Source: Nemophila menziesii (taxonomy: Eukaryota > Streptophyta > Magnoliopsida > Boraginales > Hydrophyllaceae). Taken from it: a DNA stretch of 64,000 bases. A program made the position numbers and the translations under genes. The notes under the pieces were generated by a model. It did not search any database and was not told the DNA's origin. It saw only the letters and a list, made by a program, of their open reading frames with translations. The stretch covers positions 8,000,501-8,064,500 of the forward strand of contig JARWIR010000005.1 in the NCBI GenBank assembly GCA_029959085.1. The letters are read 5' to 3'. This document shows, piece by piece, positions 45,933 to 58,570 of the stretch; the first letter of the stretch is position 1; every line of letters begins with the position of its first letter.

Positions 45933-48161
45933 TTATGATTTTGGTGGAGCTCTACAAGTAGATTTGTTATGTCCCACAATCTTGCAATTGCCACACTTAA
46001 TTGAACGGACAACCTTCTCGGTGCATGAACGAAAGCGCTTAGTCTGAGGCCTACCAGGTGGAACCCTAACATCAGGAGCAAGAATAATCTGAGATTCGGG
46101 CACATGGACTTCAACTTGAAAGGTAGACATAGCAGGAATACTCGTTGAATAGGTCTTAACGTATGATGAAGTGTGAAAGTATGACTCTACATACTCGAAC
46201 AGATCACGAACGGAGGCACTAGATAGTGCACACAAAGCATGCTGACAAGGGAAGCCGAGCTCTTGCCATTGACAACAAGAACAGGTACGGGCAGCTATAT
46301 CTACCACCATAATAGGATTTGAGCCAACTTGAAACAGAGTAGCAGTGGATTGTTGAATGGTCCAAGTGTAGCTAAGACCGACATTAGTGTTATAAAGCTC
46401 CATAATAGCCGGGCATAGTGGTGAAGTCCACTTGGATGACTTTAGAGATCGTTCATAAATCCACTGCATTAACTTAACACGAAGAGCGTCAACAAACTCG
46501 CAAACAGGAAGTCCCCTTTGTTTTATAATCCAGTAGTTAAACGACTCGACTGCATTAGAAGTCATCTCGCCATATCGTCTACCAGTGAAATAAGCATTTG
46601 CGTAATTTTCCCTTGGCAAACCCTTTAGGAATTCTTTGACCTCCTTCTTTCCTTCCAGCAGGAATCTAGCAAGCTGTTGATCGTAATGTGCAACAGTAGG
46701 AGCATGCGCGACTCTCTTGAGCAGATACACCATCCTTTCACGGTAAAAAGTCGAGCCGGAAATAGCAATTCTGAGGTTTTTCTCAATATGTTTAATGCAA
46801 TAACTGTGACTATCTTGAGGAAAAACATCCCTAACACCATTTAGTAGACCCTTGTGGCGGTCTGATATAAACGTGAGAGGGCGACCCTCGACAAGGGGCT
46901 TTAAAAACTGAAGAAATGCCGTCCAATTGTCGGTATCCTCACCGGGAACAACGCCAAAAGCAACAGGGAATAAACCTGATTAGGAAAAACATTAGAAAAG
47001 TGAGAAACAAGAACTAAAAAAGAATGTATACAAAGAGAAAAAGTAATAAGTTGTTATGATACCTTGATCTCCATCCTTGGCAGTAGCAACGAGTAACGAG
47101 CCTTTGTACTTGGACTTGAGGAACGTAGCGTCCAGAAATAACATGGGGCGACATGACTTAAAACCAGCAATTGAACCACCAAAAGCAAAAAAACATCTGT
47201 GAAATATCCGAGTTTCAGGATCGCAATGAACCGAGAAAGCCGTGCTTGGATCAAGATTCTGAAGCTTTTCAAAGTAAGATTGCAAACGATTGAATGAAGA
47301 GCCAATATCACCGTATAGAGTGTCCTTAGCCTTATTGATAGTAGACCAAGATGTTTTGTATGAAATATCGAAACCATAATTCTCCTTTAAGACAGTCTGG
47401 ATTTCTCTAGGCCTAGAAGATGGTTTAGAACGAAGTTCGTCGAAAATAACACGACTGAGAATTGAAGAATCCAACCGGGCGTGTGATGTTTTCTTGTAAA
47501 CATGACCACAAGTGTGAATATCTCTATAAGAACGCAAATACCAAAATCCGTTTGTCTTTTCAACCGATGCGTATATATACCATTTGCAACCCTTCTCGAT
47601 CTTGTAATAGCACTGCGCGCTGATGCGAGTGTTCTTGTTATTGTGGATATAGTCGAAATCAAACCCATCAACAGCAGCTTGCTTGCAAAGAACGGAACGG
47701 AACTCTTCAGCACCACCCACAAAACACTGTCCAACACCTTCTAACCCCAGTTTCCAAGAATCACTCAACATAACCTTCTTTTCATGAATAAAATAGGCTG
47801 GATCAGGGGTAGAAGCAACAACAGAACGAATAGGTTCAGCGGAGATTGGTTTAGAAATGACAGATGATTCTGGAGAGGATATATTGTTGAATGAAGGGGC
47901 CCTGGAATCAGTAACATAAATATAAATCTTGTCATACACACCACGTCCAAGAATCCACTTAATTGTGCAGAAATCTGTTTCAGTTTGAAGAAGGGAGTCT
48001 TTGTACTCCCCTACAGTATAAGATATAACAGCAGATTTAGATATCTGAGGCCACCTAGACTGAACAAAATTCTTTACTGAGTTAATGTCAATCAGCTGTT
48101 GAAATGGGAGGAAAATCTGATCAGTTCCCATCTTGAACACAACAAGCACATCTTGTATCAT
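45933..48161 (-). CDS. MULE transposase (mudrA-like), intact, 713 aa
   Basis: Two exons on the minus strand, 48161-47063 and 46975-45933, joined by an 87-bp GT-AG intron in phase 1, give 713 residues without a stop. A MuDR-type DNA-binding region lies at about 150-225 (..GCKWYIYASVEK.., ..DIHTCGHVYKK..). The MULE transposase DDE domain has D344 (LFLDATFLK), D405 (FISDRHKG) and E510 (NAVESFNYW). A SWIM zinc finger follows (C598-x-C600..C610-x-H612) and a CCHC zinc knuckle near the C-terminus (C694, C697, H702, C707). This enzyme cuts and joins element ends in the nucleus. Length and motif order match functional relatives, so this copy could be active if expressed. It converges on the Ulp1-type gene. 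Confidence 0.92.
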
Positions 48162-48179
48162 TATAACTGTCAGCAGCAG

Positions 48180-48550
48180 AGTAAAAAGAAAGAAATTAAA
48201 ACTAAGAGTATTTTCATACTATGAAAACTAAGAGTATTTTATTAGACTCAGAGTACTCTGTAAAAACTGAGAGTAATTAAAACAAACTAAGAGTATTTAA
48301 TAAAAATTGAGAACATACTATGAAAACTCAGAGTAATATGTAAAAACTGAGAGTATTCTATAAAACTGAGAGTATTCTATAAAACTGAGAGTATTTAATG
48401 ACAACTGTTAGCGCTCTACAAAACTCAGAGTACTCTATAAAAACTACGAGTAACCTATAAACTCATGTTACATTACAAAAGTCTGAGTACTCCGTCTATT
48501 TGAAAAACAAAGAGTACTCTTAGAAATTTGAAAACAGTGAGTATAGTACT
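48180..48550. repeat. GAGTACTC/ACTGAGAGTA array upstream of the transposase
   Basis: Lies just 5' of the transposase start codon (48161). GAGTACTC occurs at about 48249, 48426, 48483 and 48510, with many half-sites 'aaactgagagtattct' spaced 15-25 bp apart. Because it covers the likely 5' untranslated or promoter region, it could affect expression; that is inference. Confidence 0.85.
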
Positions 48551-49169
48551 GTACTGTACTAACATGCATGCAGCGGCTGTGATAAACCCTAACAATGGCA
48601 GATCGGAAAATTTAACGTTCAAAGAGTTAAACAATGACATAAACACGGAAAGTGAGACGAATATAAGCAATAACATTCATAACATGAGCAAATCTACCAT
48701 GAAACACATTAAAACGTAACAAAAACATCTAAAACGAGCATGATATAGTCACGTAATCATATGTAGAATGGAAAAAAGTGAACAAACGACGATACATAGT
48801 GGATATTGTGAATAAACATCGCTATTAAAAACAGAAAACGCAAATAACACACACAAAGGTAAGAATCTGTTGAAAAAAACAGTAAACATAAACGAAACAC
48901 ACCTTATAACGAAGGTAACAGTAAAAAATAAAGAGGAAATGCAGAAGATTATGACGTTATGAATCTATGAACACATGGGAGGAAGGTTGAAATCGGGTGG
49001 GGAGATTTGAAATAAATATGGAAAGCTTAGAAAAAGAGCTCACGAAAATGGAGAGAGAGAGGAGTAAAAGAAGCTCATGGAATTTACAAGAGAGAGGGGA
49101 AATGCAAAATAGTATATATATGAGACTAAAAATCATTTGAGGGTAGAAAGGTAACAGGGGTTTTGGGTT

Positions 49170-49273
49170 TCATGTGTTAAAAAGTTTCTGAGGTCTTTAG
49201 TAAGAAGAGGCTCTAGTAGGGGGTGGTATCTTGAAGAGGGGTGTGTCTTCAAGACCCTGGAGGTAATTATCTC
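49170..49273. repeat. Right terminal inverted repeat of the complete MULE
   Basis: Ends ..CAAGACCCTGGAGGTAATTATCTC at 49273, directly followed by the target duplication copy TAAAATAAA (49274-49282). Degenerate complement of the left end. The region 48560-49170 inside it is AT-rich without a recognised gene. Confidence 0.8.
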
Positions 49274-49811
49274 TAAAATAAATTAATGGTTGTGATAGAA
49301 ATATTGGACCATCCAATATTGGATGGAAGTATTACCCAAACTAAAATATAGATTTAAAATTACGAACAAAACCATTTTAAGAAATTACTACTTGGTAACC
49401 ATAGAACTTAGCCTAATTACCTTCAAATTGGGCACATTTTTTTAAAAAAAATATCTCATGATAAAGACTTAACCAAAGGCTAATTTAGTATTTTCGTGTT
49501 AAAGAACGTATCACAATTATTTTGCTTAAGACCAGTTCTACACCAAACCTCTCCAAATTCATTCCGTTAACCATTGACACAAAAAAAGAAAAAACCGTTT
49601 AAAACCCACAACGTCCAACATACACGTGTCTTAAAACTAATTGGATAAACCATAACCACAAATCTCCATAACGGAGTTTCCAGAATCCCGTTAACGGAAG
49701 TGGAATAATTTCTCCGTTACTTTCAACGGATCGTGGACCCCACACGCCAACGTATAACAAGTCCATACTTACACCGCACCGCACCGCACTGGATCATTCT
49801 CTCTCACAAAC

Positions 49812-49818
49812 TATAAAA
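49812..49818 (+). promoter_or_regulatory. Likely TATA box of the KRP gene
   Basis: TATAAAA lies about 200 bp before the first ATG and is followed by an untranslated stretch ending in a GA-rich run (about 49976-49997). The distance would give a 5' untranslated region of roughly 170 nt. The surroundings 49283-49800 show no other feature. Confidence 0.5.
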
Positions 49819-50017
49819 AAACACACTAAAAGCGCAAGGCTAAATTAAGCTGAGGTATTGCATACGCTCCATCACATTTTGGTACGTGCACGCACACATA
49901 TGTATGTATATAGAAATAGAGTATATTAGCAAAAACTATCAGACTTTCCGTTAGAGAATTCAGATTGCCATAATTAGAGAGAGAGAGAGAAAGAAGATCA
50001 TTCACAATTTCATACAC

Positions 50018-51006
50018 ATGAATCATATATATGGAGAGAGAATTATGAGGAAGAGTGAAGAAAGAGTAGAGATGGATTCAACGGCAGCAGTGGTGGAGGA
50101 GGAGGAGGGAGAAGAGGTGGAAATTCCGATGATAAGAGCTTTACCGACGGAGATGAATAAAAGGAAGCTTCACGGTGAAGAATTGAGCGGTTGTTCCTCA
50201 TCGTTACTTCAGCTTAAACGTTGTCATCGAATAGTCGTTACAGATGAGAATTCAGACGAGCTGTGTTCAAGCTCTAGCTCCGATCATGTCTTATCATCTC
50301 CCTCTTCAATTGAGCTAGCTGAGGAGAAATCAGTAACCAAAGATCTAAAGGTATATACACACACGAATGTAATTCTATCAATTTCTCGCTTCCGCATGGA
50401 GCTTTAATCGCTAATACACACATATAATCATATATATGTATGTATGTCTGTATATAAATGACGTTTCCGAATTAAATTTTGTTGCAGGAAGAGGATGACG
50501 AAGCTAGTAGTGTAGAGATATCAATATCGCCGACGTACAATACGAACAAAAGAGTGAGGTAAAATTAAATTCCTTCATTTAATTTGTTTTTATGTTATCA
50601 CAATTCGAATTAATTTTTTTTTCAATTCTTCTCTTCCCATTCACTACGATCTTTCTTGCTTTGAACAATGTCATTTCATAGGAGAGAAACGACACCGTTA
50701 AGTGAGCTTCAACCTGTGTCGGCTGAAACAGACTCCACAACAACCATGAGGTCTTCAGAGGTCAATACTCGCCGCCGTTCATCAAAGATGCCGTCGGAAG
50801 CTGAGCTAGAGGAATTCTTTTCCGCCGCTGAAGGAAAACTCCAAAAGCAATTCACTGACAAGTAAGTTAATTTAATTTCAATTTCTTACATTTTATTCCT
50901 CAAATTTCAAAAATTAAATTTAAATTAATATTCCAGGTATAATTTCGACATTGTGAACGACGAGCCACTGGAAGGTCGGTACGAATGGGTTAAAGTAAAG
51001 CCATGA
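50018..51006 (+). CDS. KRP: Cyclin-dependent kinase inhibitor, KRP/ICK family
   Basis: Four exons, 50018-50350, 50488-50558, 50682-50861 and 50937-51006, with GT-AG introns, encode 217 residues; in-frame ATGs at 50045 and 50072 are alternative starts (208 or 199 residues). The C-terminus is the conserved CDK-inhibitor region: ..PSEAELEEFFSAAEGKLQKQF.. in exon 3 and ..KYNFDIVNDEPLEGRYEW.. then VKVKP in exon 4, which bind cyclin and CDK. Upstream are an acidic stretch, a family-like LLQLKR motif, serine-rich segments and basic clusters (KRVRR, TRRRSSK) that may direct nuclear import. These proteins restrain CDK-cyclin activity at cell-cycle transitions and promote endoreduplication. The final intron splits the Lys-Tyr of the inhibitor domain, a position usual for the family as far as I recall. 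Which KRP number it is cannot be told. No damage is visible. Confidence 0.93.
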
Positions 51007-54000
51007 AAGCGTAAACAATGTGACTCAAATGGTAAATTAATTGCCACGATGATGCTGAAATAATTAACTGTAAATTTACTTTACTAGTTAAAGTAAAGCT
51101 AGTACAAGTAGCATTAGTAGTAGTACCACTAATTTATCAAAGTACTTAGCTCTCATTTTCTCTCTATATTAATGCTTTTCTTTAGGTTGTTATGGATGAT
51201 GAAAAATGGATAATATGTACAGCTACTTCTATTTTCTGATCCTTTGTGTATATCTGCAAGTAGAAGCTAAGCTATCTCTATCTTTCAGTAAAAAAAAAAA
51301 AGAATACGGATAATAAATCCCCTTTAGGGATGACTGAAACCGTTAACAGTAAAATGTAGTACTATTAGAGAAGTTGGTAATGTCTTACAATTCAGTTAAT
51401 TGCACTATCGGTCCCTCTGCTATGTAAAATACCCAAATATTCTCTGTATATCTAACATTAATGAGTACTCCGTATAAAGAGTTACTGAAAAAATAAAAGT
51501 GGAAATTTTTCCATGTAAATGTATAACAAAGTACATTTGACATATTTCAAAATACATTGGGTATATTTTGTGATAAATTGCTTTGTCGGTTATTTTGTTA
51601 TACAAAATAAAAATTATACATTTGTATTTTGGAAAATAATTGTAACAATCATATTCGTCTGTTATTCCATTTGCAACGTTAATTATACAAAAGTGGAGTA
51701 CTTTTTTGTCAGAATAATACTACATGTAAGAATGATACAGCGTCATATTTAATTAAGGCAATGACTATTTGTAAAAGCCACCAACACAATCGTTCTAGAT
51801 TTAAAGTTTGTTTTATAAAAATGCCTCAATTTTATCCAAACAATAAAATATTACTTTACGGTAAGCGAATAAATACTTCACTATTTATTCTTAGTTATGA
51901 TAAAACACTCCCAAAATAATTATTAACTATTTTGTATAATGTAAGATTCGATGAAGCAATTATTCTTTAACACCGACGCTAAATGATGCAACTAAAATAA
52001 ATCCTTTTTATATGAGAACAATTGTAAATGCTTTTGGGGAAAAAATAAATCAAGTGCTTTGTAGTTTCTAAATAAATATCTAAACGGAATGTGACAATAT
52101 GGGTAGAGTTGGTTATAAGTTGTAACAAATAAAACAGGCCTTGCCGTGGAAGTTACGGACGGACACGTTTCGAGTAACAGAGAACCCATGTGGGGATAAG
52201 AGTATTCTAGACCTTCCTTCTGTTATCCCCACATATACTTACATACATACATGATACATACATCACAAAGTACAACATTACGATATACTTTGGAATTATT
52301 ACTTGTTCACTTGTTTTATTCTTTTACTGATGTTAAATGGTGAGCAAATGAATACCAAGTATATGCAAGAAAGATACCTTTCCACTAAGGGGTAAGACTG
52401 TGATAGGTAGGTGGTATGGAGGAGGGAAGAGATGACCCTTTAGTTTTCTATTTGGTGCATGCATTTTTTGTGGGGTGTGATGACTTGAGAGTGATAGGTG
52501 AGATTGATATGGCCTTAATTAGTAGGCCGTCAAGTAATTATTGATAAAGTACTGAAACTTTATTATGATTTGTATAAAAGGAAATTATTTTTGGATGGTG
52601 ATATATCAATTGTATATGACATATACTTAATATTTTTTATTTGTAAAAATAATTTTTAATTAATTAATAATATGTATTTTAATTATAATTAATGAATGTA
52701 ATATGAATATTAAAATATTCTATATAGATTGAAGTTTTACCAAAAGAAAAAATTAAATTGAACATGTTCAATCCTAACGGATAGATTGTTTTCATACTAG
52801 AATTTCACAAATCGGATGAATTAAAAAATAAGGCATAAACTAAAGTTAAATATATTTATTTGTCTTCCAAATAAACTAAAAAATATATCACCCCTAATTT
52901 TCTTTTTAGGTATTTCAATCAAACGTATGTAATTACTTTATATGGTAATGATATAAATAAATTATGTGTTTATAAACTCACTAATAGAAGATTATTTCTA
53001 TCATGATTCAAATCCTAACTCAAAATTGGAAACTCAACCTTTAGGCCTTGTTTGGTTTGTGAAAATAATGGGTATTTTTTGTTTTTATTTTCTATATTTT
53101 CCAAAATACTAATAAAAACGTGTTTGGCTAAAGAAAATGAAAACAGTTTTCTAGAAAATTAAATGAAAACACTGATATATTGGAGAACGTGAAATCGATG
53201 TTTTCCATATTTTCTAAAAATTTTGAAAAGAAAACGAAAATCATTTTCGAAAAATATATATTCTGAAAACGAAAACAGAAAATATTTTCGCAAACCAAAC
53301 AGGGCCTTAATTCCTAGGTAGACAAAACTCACAAATCGAAAAACAATATCTTGCAAATTTTAAACTTTATAATTTATCATATCTGATAAACCCCCAAAAA
53401 AAAATTATTCCAATTTGTTTTTATTCCAAACTAAAATTGACGAACTCGTCATCTTACCCTAAGTCAACTAATCTTGTTATTTTGAGTATATTCTGAAATT
53501 TGTTTTCTTGGTTGTTACTAGTTGTGAAATGATTGGATATTTATTTATCGTGTGGCTAGACAATTGATTGAACAAAAAACAACAATATTATTCTAACTGG
53601 ATTTTTATTGCTTCAACGGTAGAAGGTGCATATTTTTGTGTACAGTATCCTGAAATTAATTAATAAGATTAGAACAAACGAAAATTACCTCTTATTAACA
53701 CTTTGATGGATAAATTAGTCTATTAAAAAAATATTTTATAAATAATAAATGTTAATAAATTTTTGTATACTTTTTTCTAGAAACAAGTCATAAGTGTATA
53801 TATAAAAAACGAAAATATATTAATATTCGGTAGAATTTTGTCACTTTTTCATTAGAAGACGATTGAGATAAATGTAACTTGGTCTATCGAAGAATTTTAT
53901 GAATCATGTTGGTAGTCAAACATATCAACGACCTATTAAACAGAATATAGACAATTTTTTTCTAGCGGGTTTAAAACTATTTTCTTAAAAATATAAATTA

Positions 54001-55900
54001 GTATACAGTACTTTTAATATTAATTTAATCTTAATATATTTAAAAATAGATCAATTAAAACATGATGTTGACATACGATAATGAACATTCATATTAGTCA
54101 AAAAAATAGACGACCTAAAGAAATTTTAGTTTGAAATTCAAAAAAATTTAAGTTTTTCTTATCGTTATGTGTCTAAATTTCGATATAAGTGATTGTTTAT
54201 TTATATGTTGGTTGGGTTAGTTTATGGTCAATGTAATGGGTTGTTTAGGTTTTATAAAAATTATCCGATAGGGCATTTTGATCAACTGGTTTAGGCTTTG
54301 TCTCATAAATCAACCAATGTAAAGAAAAATCATTCATCCATTAATTTGAGTAATATTTTTTCATATATTTCAGACAGAAGGACGATAAAAGAACTTTTAT
54401 TAAACCCATGTTGGGGTGTTCACGCAAACTGTATGTGTAAATCATCCATTTCTGTCTTTCACAATATATCTCTATTGTCCATCTAATGGATCAATGCTCT
54501 GATTCGGTCCCACCATTGAGAAGGCATCCATCGTCATCATCCAATCTACACGATGTTAGCTTCACTATAAATATGTGGAAGTTCAAAGGAGTCGTGACTG
54601 GTAAGGATTTTGTTAACGATATAAGCATCTCAACAGACCTTTCTCCAGAAGTTCCAACGGCATTCACTAGCGCATGAAACTCTAGTGAGTCTATATCAAT
54701 AAACACTTTCTCATAGCAACGATCAATCGTCATAAACAAACCATAGTGTAAAGTGTATAACTTTGAGTAGAATATCTAAAACATGTCACATGTCCCTGCA
54801 AATCCACACAAGTAGGTTTCATCTATATCTCAGAATACCAATAATACTCGCCCTTTGTGATAGACCCCTAAACAACCATCAAGACTCAGTTTGATTTCGA
54901 ATTGGAGCTTTATCCAAGTAACTAGAATATTCATTGAATAAATGATAAGGCATCATCGTTACGTTGCCCCACGCTTTTACAAAATATCGCATTGATTTCT
55001 TTGCTATTACTCAAAACCCACTAGGCTTACTTGTTGTACACTTTGCTCAAACAAATTTTAATCCCGATCAAACATAAATGTTAAACCATATCAACCAAAA
55101 TATGTATTCAATCCCTTCAACTAACTCAGTAATTTATAGACGATATGACACCTTAGATAATCTAGAGAAACAATTTTAGAATACTATTTTTAAGTTTTTA
55201 TTTTTAAAATATATCCTTCAAAACCTTAATAATCCCCATTCTCATCACATCCCTCGGTAAATGAAAGTCCTTCACCAATTTCAAGGTGGTTGGTGGAATT
55301 GCAAGGGTCCATTTTATTATTTATTGATCATTAAAAAAGATAAATATGTTTAGAAAAAATGGTAATATGTAGTATTTTTGGTAACTAACGAACTTACACG
55401 GAATTATAAGCTATAAAAAAATATAACTTTGTCTAAAAAAAGTACAATAATTTTTTGTCAATAAAAATGGCATATATATTAGAATAATAGATAGAGTTAC
55501 CCGACTCTCGAGAAAGGAAGGCCGGAAAATAAAATGTTAAACAAAGCAAGTACATGGCAAAAAAACTCAATCGAAAGGGAACACGTTGAACACAACAAGC
55601 CTTAATACTCAATCAATAGCCTTACTGGTTGTGCTACTAATTCAAAAAAATATAAGTATAAGGGTGCTAATAACCTATCACACTTATGTTCTCCGGATTC
55701 TCATCTTTCTCCATTCAGTTAACATGGTGTATGATGCAATAGCTCGGATCACAAACTATTGTGCCACTCTCTATAGTGACACAATAATATGTCGACTGAC
55801 TCACAAACCTTAATACAATCTTGATTGCAAGGTGCCCGACTAGAGAAACAAAACATAGGGGAAACTGGGCATACATGTCCGCATAACACAACTCCTCATG
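51007..55900. other. Intergenic AT-rich DNA downstream of KRP
   Basis: 51007-51300 is probably the KRP 3' untranslated region (an A-run near 51290 marks no defined signal). Beyond it the DNA is AT-rich, with only short unrecognised open frames. Around 53050-53310 the strings 'tttggtttgtgaaaataatggg' and its near complement 'tattttcgcaaaccaaacaggg' frame a ~260-bp inverted-ended unit resembling a MITE. 54480-54740 reads as coding-like on the minus strand without recognisable identity. Confidence 0.5.
53041..53307. mobile_element. Possible MITE with TTAGGCCTTGTTTGG ends
   Basis: About 265 bp with ends 'aggccttgtttggtttg' (53043) and the complement 'caaaccaaacagggcct' (53291-53307), a terminus common among plant hAT or Harbinger MITEs. 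The interior is A/T-rich with GAAAACGAAAA words. A TTA/TAA flank is possible ('tttaggcc' left, 'ggccttaa' right), in keeping with a 3-bp TTA-type target duplication. Non-coding. Confidence 0.55.
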
Positions 55901-55949
55901 ATTCCTCCCGATAAAACCTATTGATAATACATGAGGGTCCACATTTCAT

Positions 55950-56420
55950 TTATATTATAATGTCCCAAACCATGAGGTAACGAAATAGACAACTCAGATG
56001 CATTAGTAGTAGAAGATAAAATGTATTTGGCCTACTAGTGTACAAGTAAAATGCTAAAGAATTCAAATAATATGCAGTTAAGTGAAAGTCAGACATTGCT
56101 AACAACTTTATGTGTGATTTCCATAAAGCACTTATACCTTTCATTCCATATGGTCTAGCAAGAATGGGCTGGTGTGCGATGATCTTGTTCTTTAGCCATC
56201 TCGTTTCTATGCACTCGATGGTGCATAACAAGAGACATCGATCAAGATGTGATTTCTCTAAGATCCAAGTCCTTACAGCCACATGTATAGGTGAGGCAAA
56301 CCAAAAGTCTTGTGTATGTGGACACTAGAAGAGCATGTGCTCTGGTGTTTCAACTGGTCGTTTATAGATGTTACGTGTTGGCTTTGAGGTGTATTTTCTG
56401 TATTATAGGTTCTCTTAGAA
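55950..56420 (-). pseudogene. LINE remnant, zinc-knuckle (zf-RVT-like) C-terminal region
   Basis: Minus-strand translation from about 56400 reads ..VETPEHMLF, a stop, then CPHTQDFWFASPI.., the pattern of the zf-RVT region that follows LINE reverse transcriptases (ET..HLLF.C). A 110-codon frame continues to 55950. The in-frame TAG replaces a residue that is often Gln or His there. The reverse transcriptase itself is absent. Probably a decayed non-LTR retrotransposon end. Confidence 0.5.
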
Positions 56421-57253
56421 CGGGAGTGTAAATGTGGATGTCTTCCAAAGAAAAGTTTTAATTGTTCGGGTTAAAGAATATTTCCATATTAATATCTACA
56501 CCCATTTATCAAGGGATGTACTAGGTCTACATCGAGTGATCATAGGTTAATTTTCCATCGTATACTAGGTGTTAGTTATACCGGTGTACCTACCAATCCA
56601 TGTGATTCTCTAGACTAGGGTGTCTAGATGGTCTTGATATGGTTGTTAGAATTGCCAAGACAGACTTCACACTAACAATATCCATAAATTACTTTATCAG
56701 TTTTATCTTCCAATCTTTAGTCGTTGAGTTTATAAAGTCAACGAACTTAATGGATAGATTAGGGATATTCGTTGGGGTTGGTCCCCTTCACAATATCCAC
56801 TTATTATACCATATGGATAGTGGTGGATGTGGTTGGGTTGCAGCTCTCCCTAACCCCGGGGTATAATGCAAATTTGTTTTTTTTTTTTTTTTAAAACGTT
56901 AAATAAATACAATATCTCCTGCCCTAACTAGCATCCCTTTCCAACCTAAGTATTAGTCATTCACTCTTAAACATTACACCTTTTTGTTTTAACTTTTGAT
57001 CCTTCCAGAAATGAATTTCGAATTTCCTTACATATGAACACTAAATCTCCGTTTGGAACAGATCAACACATGACTTAATATCTTTTTTTTAACATTTTAT
57101 AACATAAAAAAATGCAATGACTCGGTATTAAATGATCTATTTTATTATTTTGTTTTTTTACCTACGAAGGAGTTTAGTCCTTGAACCTAAGGTTATATTA
57201 GTATGGTCTTTGGAACCAATGATTTGTTGTGTAATTTGGAAACATATAATTTT

Positions 57254-58568
57254 GGGTGATTGACACATAGGGACTTGGAGACTACTTTTTCTTTCTAAAG
57301 ACTAGTAGGAATCTTACTTATTCAAAGAGACCTCAAATATGACAAACTACTAAAATACCCTTATAAATACTAAAATACAAAAAGTGCGATGTCGCTGTTA
57401 ATCTCTCTCCACTACCCACCTACAACCGACCTCCGACCTCCGATCTCCGACCACCACCGAACTCCTACCTCTGACCTCCGATCACCGGAAAAAATGATGA
57501 GTTTCGAAAAAAATAGTGAGTTTCGAAAAATATTGATGAGTTTCCAAAAAGAATGATGAGTATTATTAAAAAATGATGAGTACACATAAAAAATGATGAG
57601 TATTATTCAAAAATGATAAGTATTGTTTAAAAGCAAAGAGTAGATAATCAAAATAGTAATTTATTAACCTTTTAACCAATTTTATACAATTTCAGATTAA
57701 TTACAAAATAAATAACAAACTAAACTAATAACAAAAAAACTAATCATATTCATGTTTGACCAGATCTGGAAAAAAAAACCTAAATCTATGCGTACAATGT
57801 ACGCTAAATCAAAAGAAAATCTGCACTGCATATCTCGGAGGAACGAACGGAAATGGATAACTTCTCCACCAACACAATTTGCAATATCGCCGAGCACCAC
57901 CACCATTGCAACGAACTGAAAGCTCAAACTAGATCGGAGAAGAAGCAGAGCTCGAAGCTCACGCTGCTCGAACAGAGGTGGATCAATGGCGGAAGCAGCA
58001 GGTGGAGATTGATCTCACGAATGGCGCTGGAGACGGGGCAAAGGTCTTCGGCTCGTTGGAGCTTCGAGCTTCTTCTCAGGCACCCTTCCTCTCATTCGAA
58101 TCGGAGCTGCTCTACTCTGAGATCTCGGCGAGTCTTCGAACGGGATCTCTTCTCGGTGGAGCTCGAATGTTGCGAGCAGGTCACCAACATAATCTCGGCG
58201 AGTCTTTGAACAAGATTTGATTTCTTTGGCGAGACTTCGAACCCGGAACAGCAGATCTCTTGAGTGCTGCTGGAGCGGCGGTCTTTGTGCGGTGGTGCGA
58301 CGTCTATGGGAGCTCGCCGGAAGTAGCTGGATATTGCCAGAAATTGCATAAAGTGGGAGGGAGGTTTTGGGAAAACGAGAGAAAGAGGGAGAGAGATTAG
58401 CTAGGTTTTTATAAAAATGGTTTTTGAATAAAAATACTATTATATATAACAAATGAAAAATAAAAGTGGATAATTTTATAATTAAGAAATTTAGTTTATA
58501 ATGTTAAATTTTTTTTAAAGTCTTTAGTAAAAAGAACAAAAGAAAAAGGTTAAGTTAGGACTATAGAT
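57254..58568. mobile_element. Non-autonomous MULE (E3) with ATGATGAGTA array
   Basis: The left end GGGTGATTGACACATAGGGACTTGG at 57254 matches the terminal repeat of the complete MULE. The right end is degenerate ('gtctttagtaaaaag..ggactatagatag', complement CTATCTATAGTCC) near 58500-58568. A motif array lies at 57490-57620, then a gene-like, GC-richer segment (57840-58330). No matching target duplication was found. The overlapping open frames at 57853-58452 on both strands are not recognisable as proteins. Confidence 0.6.
57490..57640. repeat. ATGATGAGTA array of MULE E3
   Basis: Seven to eight copies of a unit close to 'aaaaatgatgagtattatt' with variants (gatgagtttc, gatgagtacac, gataagtattg) at 20-25 bp spacing. 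GAGTA is the core shared with the arrays of the complete MULE. Confidence 0.8.
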
Positions 58569-58570
58569 AG

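Larger units (their letters stand above)
40138..49273. mobile_element. Complete Mutator-like element with transposase and Ulp1-type gene (KI-MULE-like)
   Basis: 9136 bp, flanked by a perfect 9-bp target duplication TAAAATAAA (40129-40137 and 49274-49282). The ends are degenerate inverted repeats of about 100 bp (GGGTGAATTATCTATAGGGTCTTA.. at 40138; complement of the right end GAGATAATTACCTCCAGGGTCTTG..). It holds a plus-strand multi-exon gene with a C-terminal Ulp1 peptidase domain (40407-45098) and a minus-strand intact transposase gene (48161-45933), which converge. Non-coding parts are filled with GAGTACTC arrays. MULEs carrying Ulp1-like genes are known (Kaonashi/KI-MULE, CUMULE); assignment to that class is by gene content. 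Confidence 0.92.

Noticed and set aside
57853..58452. Overlapping open frames of 75-145 codons on both strands in MULE E3
   Set aside because: No recognisable domain, competing frames on both strands, GC-richer passenger sequence; not enough to call a gene.
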